From an uncultured Microbacterium sp. (lineage in GTDB: Bacteria > Actinomycetota > Actinomycetes > Actinomycetales > Microbacteriaceae): a DNA stretch of 5,002 nucleotides. The notes below the pieces were generated by a model. That model was not told the DNA's origin. It saw only the letters and a program-made list of their open reading frames with translations, and did not search any database. The translations under genes and the position numbers were made by a program. Positions 1-5,002 of the stretch are shown here, piece after piece (positions within the stretch are counted from its first letter, which is position 1; each line of letters opens with the position of its first letter). The DNA is taken from NCBI GenBank assembly GCA_937926065.1, contig CALANM010000083.1:1-5002 (forward strand), written 5' to 3'.

Positions 1-294
1 CGCGCCGCCGAGGCGCACGGCCCCGCGCAGGTACCAGGGGAGGAACGCGGGCGCGAGCGGCGCGACCCGGTGGAGATTGGTCGCCGCCGCCGTGAGGCTC
101 TCGGGGCGCATGACGCCGTCGACGAAGCCGATCGTGAAGGGGAGGCCGTTCGGGTCTTTCAGCACCCCCGCGAGCCGCTGCGCTGACGCGTCGACATCCG
201 CCGTCGCCGCCTCGGTGACCCACCGGCGCGCGAGCGCGACGGCCCGACCCGCGAGATCTGCGGGATCGGGTGTGGTCGTGGCGTCCTCCGTCAT
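1..294 (-). CDS. putA: PutA N-terminus (proline dehydrogenase / P5C dehydrogenase), 3' part outside window
   Basis: These are the first 98 codons of a gene that runs off the left edge. The ATG is read from 294 to 292. It is preceded by GGAGGG (complement of 302-307) at 7 nt, a good ribosome binding site that fixes the start. The visible protein contains RRWVTEAA (residues 24-31), AQRLAGVLKDPNGLPFTIGF (about 38-57), FVDGVMRPESL and FLPWYLRGAVRLGG near the cut. I recognise these as the N-terminal arm of actinobacterial bifunctional PutA. In that family a FAD-dependent proline dehydrogenase domain oxidises proline to pyrroline-5-carboxylate, and a C-terminal aldehyde dehydrogenase domain makes glutamate. 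Neither catalytic domain lies in the window, so bifunctionality is inferred from the family. The gene is divergent from a LysR regulator across 136 bp, a typical arrangement for regulator and target. No frameshift or stop is seen in the visible part. A monofunctional relative is less likely. Confidence 0.85.
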   Translation of the reverse strand, partial: MTEDATTTPDPADLAGRAVALARRWVTEAATADVDASAQRLAGVLKDPNGLPFTIGFVDGVMRPESLTAAATNLHRVAPLAPAFLPWYLRGAVRLGGA

Positions 295-430
295 CGTCGG
301 TCCCTCCGCCCTGGGTCCAGCCTGCACCTCTCGTCGCTGCACACGTCCAGGGTGCGTCAGACGACGCGTCGAGAATAGCGACCATCTACGATCGATATCG
401 TTCGACTCCTTCGAAGGATCAGGGGGACAC
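295..430. promoter_or_regulatory. Divergent putA / lysR control region with three palindromes
   Basis: This 136-bp spacer lies between two divergent starts and must carry both promoters. Three dyads are visible. CGACGCGTCG (362-371) is a perfect 10-bp palindrome. CGATCGATATCGTTCG (389-404) is a 16-bp palindrome with one mismatched pair. TCCTTCGAAGGA (407-418) is a perfect 12-bp palindrome, separated from the previous one by 2 bp and ending 12 nt before the lysR start. For putA, a possible -10 is TATTCT (complement of 372-377), between the first two dyads, with no convincing -35; it would give a leader of about 70 nt. LysR proteins commonly bind imperfect dyads between themselves and a divergent target, so 389-418 is the best operator candidate. 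The promoter and operator assignments are inference; the palindromes are directly visible. Confidence 0.6.
421..426 (+). promoter_or_regulatory. Ribosome binding site deciding the lysR start
   Basis: AGGGGG lies 4 nt before the GTG at 431, with a further AAGGA at 414-418. This purine-rich stretch supports GTG 431 as the start. The reading frame stays open further upstream, to an ATG-like start near position 77, but that extension would run antisense through putA and lacks any recognisable domain. Confidence 0.6.
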
Positions 431-1303
431 GTGTTCGAGCTGCGACGCCTTCGTCTTCTGCATGAGCTGGCCCTGCGCGGAACGCTGTCGGCGGTCGCCG
501 AGGCCTTGTCGTACAGCCCGTCCACCATCTCCCAGCAGCTCGCCCAGCTGGAGCGCGACGCGGGGGTCCCGCTTCTCGTGCCTGACGGTCGGCGCGTGCG
601 ACTCACCGAGCACGGCCTGGCCCTCGCCGCGCATGCCGCCCGCGCGCTCGCCCTCGACGAGCAGGTGCGCGCCGAGCTCGAGACGCTCCGACCCGGCATC
701 GCCCCCGTGCGCGTCGCGGTGCTGCAGACCGCCGCACGCGCCCTTGTGCCCACCGCCCTGACGCTGCTGGCCGAGCGGTCGCCCGAGCTCAGGGTGGAGG
801 TGGCTGAGACGCCACCCGAAGAAGGCCTCTTCGAGCTGTCCGCGCGCGGCTACGACCTGGTCATCGCGGAGCAGTATCCCGGCCACACCCGCGCACACCG
901 CGTCGAGCTCGACCGCACCGTGCTCGGCACCGACCCGGTGCGCATCGCCTCGGCATCCGCTGTCGGAGACCTCTCCTCGCTCGCCGGGCGGGCATGGGTC
1001 ATGGAGCCGCGAGGGACGGCCGCCCGCGAATGGGCCGTGCAGCAGTGCCGCGCCGCGGGGTTCGAGCCCGACGTGCGGTTCGAGCTGGCGGACCTCGCCG
1101 CACACGTGCAGCTGATCGCCGCCGGTCACGCCGTGGGCATGCTCCCCGACCTGCTGTGGGCCGGTCAGCGCCCGCCCGTGACCCTGACCGATCTGCCGGG
1201 GCGCCCGGTGCGCGAGATCTTCACGGCCGTGCGTCACTCCGATGTGGAGCGTCCCAGCATCCGCGTCGTCCGGGAGGCCCTCGCCGACGCGTTCGCCGCA
1301 TAG
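431..1303 (+). CDS. LysR-family transcriptional regulator
   Basis: This is a 290-residue DNA-binding regulator, near the usual LysR length of about 300. The N-terminus begins FELRRLRLLHELALRGTLS, followed by a winged helix-turn-helix with AVAEALSYSPSTISQQLAQL (residues 21-40). A wing and linker follow, with PLLVPDGRRVRLTEHG (about 47-62). Residues from about 92 form the periplasmic-binding-like effector domain, starting VRVAVLQTAARALVPTAL and including YDLVIAEQYPGH (141-152) and GHAVGMLPDLL (232-242). The GTG start is chosen because it has a ribosome binding site and places the HTH at the expected distance from the N-terminus. It is divergent from putA, so control of proline catabolism is the simplest hypothesis. 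The ligand cannot be read from the sequence. The gene converges on a thioesterase gene 39 bp away. Family call sure; target inferred. Confidence 0.92.
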   Translation: MFELRRLRLLHELALRGTLSAVAEALSYSPSTISQQLAQLERDAGVPLLVPDGRRVRLTEHGLALAAHAARALALDEQVRAELETLRPGIAPVRVAVLQTAARALVPTALTLLAERSPELRVEVAETPPEEGLFELSARGYDLVIAEQYPGHTRAHRVELDRTVLGTDPVRIASASAVGDLSSLAGRAWVMEPRGTAAREWAVQQCRAAGFEPDVRFELADLAAHVQLIAAGHAVGMLPDLLWAGQRPPVTLTDLPGRPVREIFTAVRHSDVERPSIRVVREALADAFAA

Positions 1304-1342
1304 CCTTCCCCGCCGCGGGACGACCCCCGACGCGGGTGCGCG

Positions 1343-1948
1343 TCAGTCCCAGGTGCTGGGAGCGGGCGCCTTGGTCGAGGGGAGCGCGGAGCCGGCGGCC
1401 CAGTCGACCACCCACGTGGGCAGGGGCGGAAGGTCGTCGGGGCGGTGGAGGGCCTGGAACAGCTCCTCCGTGTTGACGACGCCGCCCGAACGACGCAGGA
1501 ACCGGGCCCGCACGATCATCTCGGCGTAGATCTCGCCATCGACGACGGCACGGTGGATCTGGTACACCGCCTTGTCGTCGTGCCCGTACAGCCGCGACTC
1601 GACGGTGAAGCGCTGCCACAGCTGCAGCGACTTGCGGAACGTCACCGTCTCACTCGCGACGACCGCGTACCAGCCCTGCGCGTTCATCGCGTCCCAGATG
1701 CCCGTGCGGATCAGCAGGTCGAACCGGCCGAGGTCGAACAGCGACGCGTACCGGCCGTTGTTCATGTGCCCGAGGAAGTCGATGTCGGTCGGGAGCGTGC
1801 GCAGTCGCACGCGGCCGACCGACGACGGCGGGATGGGCCCGCGACGCCGCAGCTGGGCTTTCGCGCGCATGATCGTCAGGAGGGTCCGCCACCACACATT
1901 CACGAGCCGTGATGCTAGCGATGTCGCCCGGTGGTCTGCGAAATCCAT
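1343..1948 (-). CDS. Hotdog-fold acyl-CoA thioesterase-like protein (4HBT_2 / THEM6-like)
   Basis: This 201-residue protein opens with a short amphipathic, partly hydrophobic helix (about residues 10-36, with WWRTLLTIMRAK), followed by a single hotdog domain. Its signature is PTDIDFLGHMNNGRYASLFD (residues 53-72), equivalent to the D-x-x-GHxNN-x-x-Y motif of 4-hydroxybenzoyl-CoA thioesterase-type enzymes. Later come ASETVTFRKSLQLWQRF (98-114) and IVRARFLRRSGG (145-156), which I know from actinobacterial members of this group. The family generally hydrolyses acyl-CoA thioesters, but many members have no known substrate, so the reaction is a family-level inference. The ATG at 1948 has AGGGA (complement of 1956-1960) at 7 nt. 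A second Met at residue 27 is a weaker start. The gene is divergent from the GNAT gene and convergent with lysR. The last 20 or so residues, rich in Pro, Ala and Ser, look disordered. Confidence 0.85.
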   Translation of the reverse strand: MDFADHRATSLASRLVNVWWRTLLTIMRAKAQLRRRGPIPPSSVGRVRLRTLPTDIDFLGHMNNGRYASLFDLGRFDLLIRTGIWDAMNAQGWYAVVASETVTFRKSLQLWQRFTVESRLYGHDDKAVYQIHRAVVDGEIYAEMIVRARFLRRSGGVVNTEELFQALHRPDDLPPLPTWVVDWAAGSALPSTKAPAPSTWD

Positions 1949-2034
1949 TGTGCGATCCCTACAGACGCCGGCCGTCGAATATTCGCGGTCGATTACGATT
2001 TCGTGTTCAAACCGCCTGCACGTAGAGTCACCCC
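1949..2034. promoter_or_regulatory. Divergent promoter region, thioesterase / GNAT
   Basis: This 86-bp spacer is visibly more AT-rich than its surroundings and lies between two divergent starts. It contains the perfect 10-bp palindrome CGAATATTCG (1976-1985) and, on the plus strand, a TAGAGT hexamer (2023-2028) placed as a -10 just before the GNAT start. On the minus strand TTGAAC (complement of 2005-2010) resembles a -35 for the thioesterase gene, but no -10 at correct spacing is convincing. The TAG of TAGAGT is an in-frame stop for the GNAT gene and rules out any start upstream of ATG 2035. Confidence 0.5.
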
Positions 2035-2541
2035 ATGGAAGCCGAACTGCAGACCGACATCGTCGTCCGTCCCGTTCGAGACGTGGATGCCGAAGCCCTC
2101 GGTCGTGTGCACGCCACCTGCTGGCACGAGACCTACGACCACCTCATCAGCACCGCCGCCCTCGAGAACGTGTCTCCCAAGCGCCTGGCCGAGCTGTGGA
2201 CCCACTGGGCCCTCCAGGGCCCCGAGTTCAAGATGGTCGCCGCTCTCGTGAACGGCGAGATCATCGGATTCGCCGGCTCCGGCCCGGCGCGCGATCGCGA
2301 CGCTCCGCGCGGCCGTGAGCTCTACTTCATCTACCTGCTCTCGAAGTACCACGGCACCGGCACGGGTCAGAAGCTCTTCGACGCCGTCGTCGAGAAGGAC
2401 GAGCCGCTGTACCTGTGGGTCGCGGAGGACAATCCGCGCGCGCACCGGTTCTACACGCGCAACGGCTTCGTCCTCGACGGGGCGACGCACACCGAGCCGT
2501 TCCTCGGCGAGACGCTGGTCGAGGTCCGCTTCGTCCGCTGA
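2035..2541 (+). CDS. GNAT-family N-acetyltransferase
   Basis: This is a 168-residue protein of typical single-domain GNAT size. It starts IVVRPVRDVDAEALGRVHAT (residues 9-28), the usual first strand and helix. GEIIGFAGSG (74-83) is the central strand pair. The acetyl-CoA binding motif A is LYFIYLLSKYHGTGTGQKL (96-114), where H106, G109 and G111 match the R/Q-x-x-G-x-G/A pattern with His in place of Arg or Gln. Motif B is EDNPRAHRFYTRNGF (131-145). GNAT enzymes transfer acetyl from acetyl-CoA to an amine, but the acceptor cannot be predicted here and no neighbour names a substrate. No good Shine-Dalgarno sequence precedes the ATG. A TAGAGT -10-like hexamer ends 6 nt before it, so the mRNA may be leaderless. 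The gene is followed by a strong stem-loop. The fold call is sure; the function is open. Confidence 0.92.
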   Translation: MEAELQTDIVVRPVRDVDAEALGRVHATCWHETYDHLISTAALENVSPKRLAELWTHWALQGPEFKMVAALVNGEIIGFAGSGPARDRDAPRGRELYFIYLLSKYHGTGTGQKLFDAVVEKDEPLYLWVAEDNPRAHRFYTRNGFVLDGATHTEPFLGETLVEVRFVR

Positions 2542-2571
2542 CCGTCGGGGCTGACCCCGCTTCGGACACGA

Positions 2572-2595
2572 GTCACGCAGGGCGCGTCACGCAGG
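2572..2595 (+). repeat. Direct repeat GTCACGCAGG, two copies
   Basis: GTCACGCAGG occurs at 2572-2581 and again at 2586-2595, a 14-bp period with a 4-bp gap. The second copy makes up the inner stem and loop of the terminator hairpin, and the first overlaps its outer left arm. Two alternative foldings or a small duplication during the hairpin's origin could explain it. Confidence 0.75.
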
Positions 2596-2608
2596 TGATG
2601 CGCCCTGC
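2577..2608. terminator. Stem-loop terminator between convergent GNAT and thiolase genes
   Basis: The left arm GCAGGGCGCGTCAC (2577-2590) pairs with the right arm GTGATGCGCCCTGC (2595-2608) around the tetraloop GCAG. On the plus-strand RNA this is a 14-bp stem with one G-U pair (2586 with 2599). On the minus-strand RNA that pair becomes a C-A mismatch, so the hairpin is slightly better for the GNAT transcript. It starts 35 nt after the GNAT stop and lies 54 bp beyond the thiolase stop, so it could serve both genes. Neither side has a clean U-tract; the plus side continues with tctcgtct. This is common for actinobacterial terminators but leaves intrinsic termination unproven. Confidence 0.7.
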
Positions 2609-2626
2609 TCTCGTCTGCGCCGCCCT

Positions 2627-2651
2627 GCCGGATGCCGGATGCCGGATGCCG
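2627..2651. repeat. Tandem heptamer GCCGGAT, three copies plus four bases
   Basis: GCCGGAT is repeated at 2627-2633, 2634-2640 and 2641-2647, and followed by GCCG. The repeat ends 12 bp beyond the thiolase stop codon, in the convergent GNAT/thiolase spacer. Each unit junction creates the word GGATGCC, which is also frequent elsewhere in the window. It is not a CRISPR or a known mobile-element end. Confidence 0.85.
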
Positions 2652-2662
2652 CTCCGCCGGCG

Positions 2663-3844
2663 TCATCGCTCGAGCACGACCGCGAGGCCCTGGCCGACGC
2701 CGATGCAGATCGCGGCGAGTGCGACGCCGCCACCACGGCGCGCGAGCTCGTGTGCCGCGTGGCCGATGATGCGGCCGCCCGAGGCACCGAGCGGGTGTCC
2801 GATCGCGATCGCGCCGCCGTGGATGTTGACCTTTGCGGGGTCGAGCTCCGGCCAGAGGCGGAGGCAGGCGAGGCTCTGCGACGCGAACGCCTCGTTGAGC
2901 TCCACGACATCGACGTCGTCCCACGTCTTTCCCGCCCGTGCGAGGGCGGCCTCGGCGGCGGCGACGGGGGCGATGCCGAACACGTCAGGGTCGTTGCCCG
3001 CCGTGGCACGCGACACGATCCGGGCCAGCGGCTCCGCTCCGCCGAGCACGGATGCCGCGCCCTCGGAGCCGACGAGCACCGCGGAGGCGCCGTCGGTGAT
3101 CGGCGACGCGTTGCCTGCTGTCACGGTTCCGTCCGGGCGGAACGACGGCGCGAGAGGCGCGAGCGACTCCGCCGAGGCGTCGGGGCGGATGTTCTCGTCT
3201 CGGTGGAGGTCGACGCCCTTCACGGGCACCACCTCGCGGTCGTAGGTCCCCGCGTCCCACGCCTCCGCGGCGAGCCGGTGGCTGCGCACGGCGAACTCGT
3301 CCTGCTCCTCACGTGAGATGTCGTAGCGCTCGGCGAGAAGCTCGGCCGACTCGCCGAGGGCGATCGTCCACTGCTTCGGCATCCGCGGATTGGTCATGCG
3401 CCACCCGAGCATGGTCGAGAAGAGGGTCTCGTTGCCGGTCGGGAAGCCGCGGTCGGGCTTCGGGAGCACCCAGGGGGCGCGCGTCATCGACTCGACTCCC
3501 CCGGCGACGATGATGTCGGCGTCTCCGACCTCGATCGCGCGGCTGGCCTGGATGACGGCTTCGACGCTCGAGCCGCACAGCCGGTTGACGGTCGCCCCGG
3601 GGATGCTCGTGGGCCAGCCCGCCAGCAGCACGGCCATGCGGGCGACGTTGCGGTTGTCCTCCCCCGCCTGGTTGGCCGCTCCGACGTAGACGTCGTCGAT
3701 GCGCGCAGGGTCGAAGCCGTCGTGCCGGGCGACGAGCGCCGACAGCACCCCGGCGGCCAGGTCGTCGGGCCGCACTCCGGCGAGCGCCTTGCCGTACCGC
3801 CCGAAGGGCGTGCGGACCGCGTCGTACACGAAGCTGGCGGACAT
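2663..3844 (-). CDS. Thiolase (acetyl-CoA C-acyltransferase, PcaF/PaaJ-like)
   Basis: This 393-residue protein has full thiolase length. All catalytic parts are present: the nucleophile Cys90 in TVNRLCGSS, the NEAF motif (317-320), His350 in GGAIAIGHPLGASG, and Cys380 in CIGVGQG. These enzymes join or cleave acyl chains on CoA: a 3-ketoacyl-CoA plus CoA gives acetyl-CoA and a shortened acyl-CoA. GAANQAGEDNRNVARMA (about 55-71), GGVESMTRAPWV (115-126) and the CIGVGQG ending recall the beta-ketoadipyl-CoA thiolases PcaF/PaaJ more than biosynthetic PhaA enzymes. No pca or paa genes are in view, so an aromatic-pathway role is only a suggestion; fatty-acid beta-oxidation is the main alternative. 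The ATG at 3844 follows AGAGGA at about 4 nt. It lies 54 bp downstream of the cytochrome b gene on the same strand and may be cotranscribed, though an intervening hairpin could separate them. Confidence 0.93.
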   Translation of the reverse strand: MSASFVYDAVRTPFGRYGKALAGVRPDDLAAGVLSALVARHDGFDPARIDDVYVGAANQAGEDNRNVARMAVLLAGWPTSIPGATVNRLCGSSVEAVIQASRAIEVGDADIIVAGGVESMTRAPWVLPKPDRGFPTGNETLFSTMLGWRMTNPRMPKQWTIALGESAELLAERYDISREEQDEFAVRSHRLAAEAWDAGTYDREVVPVKGVDLHRDENIRPDASAESLAPLAPSFRPDGTVTAGNASPITDGASAVLVGSEGAASVLGGAEPLARIVSRATAGNDPDVFGIAPVAAAEAALARAGKTWDDVDVVELNEAFASQSLACLRLWPELDPAKVNIHGGAIAIGHPLGASGGRIIGHAAHELARRGGGVALAAICIGVGQGLAVVLER

Positions 3845-3898
3845 CTCTTCCTCTCTGCCCGCTCGCCCCGTGGCTCTGCGCTCGCCTCGCTGCGAGCG
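3845..3898 (-). other. Intercistronic spacer with hairpin and repeated GGCGAGCG
   Basis: Directly after the cytochrome stop codon, reading on the minus strand, CGCTCGC and GCGAGCG (complements of 3892-3898 and 3879-3885) form a 7-bp GC-rich stem around a 6-nt loop. The word GGCGAGCG appears twice in this 54-bp spacer, each time soon followed by GCAGAG. No U-tract follows the stem. It could be a weak terminator, an attenuating or mRNA-stabilising hairpin, or chance in high-GC DNA. The thiolase ribosome binding site AGAGGA lies at the end of the spacer. Confidence 0.45.
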
Positions 3899-5002
3899 TC
3901 AGCGTCCGCTGACGGTTCCGAACAGGCGCGCTATGGGGGCCAGGGTGAGTGGGCGGGCGGCGATCCAGGCTGCCGCGATGACGACGAGCGATGCGACGAA
4001 GAACCAGAATCCGGTCCAGTTGTCGGCGTACGCGACACCGTCGACGGAGCCCTGGGCGGCGTACATGTGGTTCAGGTTCCGAAGGGCGCCGGTGGCGAAC
4101 ACGAGCAGTACGTGGATCGCGATGAAGACGACGAAGTACAGCATCACGGGGAAGTGCACCTTGCGCGCCCACTCCACCGGGTACGCCTTGTTGAGCCGGT
4201 CGTTGCCCTTGGGCCACACGCCGCTCATGCGGTAGCCGGTGACGGCCGCGAGCGGAGCCGCGAGGAACACCGTCGCGAAGTACGCGAGCTGCTGCAGTGC
4301 GTTGTAGTTGACCCAGCCGTTCTCGGTGGGCCAGTCCAGCGACACGTACTGCAGGAGCGCCGACAGCGCGTTCGGGAACACCTCCCACGACGTCGGCACG
4401 ATCCGCATCCACTGCCCGGTCACGAACAGCAGCACGACGAACACGACGCCGTTGACCAGCCACAGCACGTCGAGCGACTGGTGGAACCAGGTCGTGAGGC
4501 TCGTCTTGCCCTTCGGGTCGTTGCGGGGCGCCCAGAACGCCGTCGGGCGCTTCTCGGTGCGGATCGTGAGACCCGACCGGATGATGAGCACCATCAGGAA
4601 CACATTGAAGAAGTGCTGCCAGCCGAGCCACGCGGGGAAGCCGACGGGTGCGCCCTCGGGCAGGTGGTATTCACCGGGGAACGCCGCGAGGAAGTCCTGC
4701 CCGAACGGCATCGACAGCAGCACCCGCACGAACAGCACCGCCATCGCGGCCGCCACGAGCAGGCCGCCACCGCCGACGACGACGATCCCGGCCCACTGAC
4801 TCTTGGTGAAGGGACCGACGCGCTGCGGCTCGGCCTTGAGCGCCGGGCGCACGGTGGCGGCACGCCCCGGCCACACCGAGCGCGGAACGCTCAGCGGCTC
4901 GCGCGGGCCGGATGCCACGGCCACCTCGGCCGGGACGGGGACGGTGGGAGTCTCGGCGACGGATGCCGCCGCCGGCACGCCGGGAGCGGGCTCAGCGGGA
5001 GC
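3899..5002 (-). CDS. Cytochrome b/b6-type membrane subunit (thiosulfate reductase/b561-like), 5' end open at window edge
   Basis: The frame is open from the right edge to the TGA at 3901-3899, giving 367 visible codons. A GTG at 4978-4976 is possible but has no ribosome binding site, and the eight codons upstream continue the same Ala/Pro-rich composition (APAEPAPG), so the true start is probably outside. Numbering from that GTG, residues 1-55 form a Pro/Ala/Val-rich cytoplasmic tail. About six hydrophobic segments follow: 63-88, 119-138, 168-190, 227-250, 272-297 and 323-341. Candidate haem ligands in or beside them are His122 (GWQHFFNVF), His166 (WFHQSLD), His275 and His289. This resembles COG4117/PF01292-type cytochrome b subunits, which pass electrons between quinone and a molybdopterin or iron-sulfur partner at the membrane. 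The partner is not visible and may lie upstream, off the right edge. The exact redox reaction is unknown. Confidence 0.82.
   Translation of the reverse strand, partial: APAEPAPGVPAAASVAETPTVPVPAEVAVASGPREPLSVPRSVWPGRAATVRPALKAEPQRVGPFTKSQWAGIVVVGGGGLLVAAAMAVLFVRVLLSMPFGQDFLAAFPGEYHLPEGAPVGFPAWLGWQHFFNVFLMVLIIRSGLTIRTEKRPTAFWAPRNDPKGKTSLTTWFHQSLDVLWLVNGVVFVVLLFVTGQWMRIVPTSWEVFPNALSALLQYVSLDWPTENGWVNYNALQQLAYFATVFLAAPLAAVTGYRMSGVWPKGNDRLNKAYPVEWARKVHFPVMLYFVVFIAIHVLLVFATGALRNLNHMYAAQGSVDGVAYADNWTGFWFFVASLVVIAAAWIAARPLTLAPIARLFGTVSGR

Noticed and set aside
77..430. In-frame upstream extension of the LysR gene by 118 codons
   Set aside because: The extension runs antisense through putA, is low-complexity Arg/Ser/Ala with no domain, and the GTG at 431 has a ribosome binding site and places the HTH normally.
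419..1237. 272-codon open frame on the minus strand opposite lysR
   Set aside because: High-GC antisense shadow of a clear LysR gene; Gly/Arg/His-rich translation with no recognisable motif.
1304..1342. Possible terminator between lysR and the thioesterase gene
   Set aside because: Only 5-bp GC pairings such as CCGCG (1313-1317) with CGCGG (1331-1335) can be drawn, with a 13-nt loop and no U-tract; not better than chance at this GC content.
2542..2662. CRISPR-like or mobile-element repeats in the GNAT/thiolase spacer
   Set aside because: The repeats are a terminator-associated 10-mer pair and a 7-bp tandem array, with no spacers of regular size, no target-site duplication and no transposase.
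2035..3844. GNAT, thiolase and thioesterase as a dedicated acyl-CoA pathway
   Set aside because: The three genes are in separate transcription units with alternating strands and a terminator between two of them; shared CoA chemistry alone does not support a pathway.
3309..4631. 440-codon minus-strand frame spanning the cytochrome and thiolase genes
   Set aside because: It overlaps both genes in a shifted frame, is Arg-rich with no domain, and both real genes carry complete family motifs.

Overview
The window looks like ordinary chromosome from a high-GC Gram-positive actinobacterium. The best fit is Microbacteriaceae, Microbacterium-like. This rests on strong G/C preference at third codon positions, a GTG start, protein sequences that read like actinobacterial homologues, and an excess of the word GGATGCC/GGCATCC. 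No organism name can be proved from 5 kb. I see no tRNA, rRNA, insertion sequence, CRISPR array, phage gene or toxin/defence cassette. I do not see a convincing new multi-gene system, and the findings below are small-scale regulatory and compositional points.

Layout from left to right. At 1-294 (minus) lies the N-terminal end of putA, the bifunctional proline dehydrogenase / glutamate-semialdehyde dehydrogenase; the rest is left of the window. Positions 295-430 form a divergent control region with three short palindromes. A LysR-family regulator follows at 431-1303 (plus) and most simply controls putA, itself, or both. It converges tail to tail, with a 39-bp gap, on a hotdog-fold thioesterase-like gene at 1343-1948 (minus). 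A short, more AT-rich divergent spacer (1949-2034) separates this from a GNAT acetyltransferase at 2035-2541 (plus), which may be translated from a leaderless mRNA. The GNAT gene converges on a thiolase. The 121-bp gap between them holds a long stem-loop that should terminate transcription, and a GCCGGAT tandem repeat. The PcaF/PaaJ-like thiolase occupies 2663-3844 (minus). It lies 54 bp downstream of a b-type cytochrome membrane subunit (3899 to the right edge, minus) whose start is probably outside the window.

The genes form several small units: the putA-lysR pair (proline catabolism and its probable regulator), the thioesterase gene, the GNAT gene, and a possible cytochrome b then thiolase transcription unit. 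The thiolase and thioesterase both act on acyl-CoA-type substrates but sit in separate units on either side of the GNAT gene. The cytochrome resembles membrane anchors of molybdopterin oxidoreductases, so a redox partner gene may lie just right of the window; this is inference.
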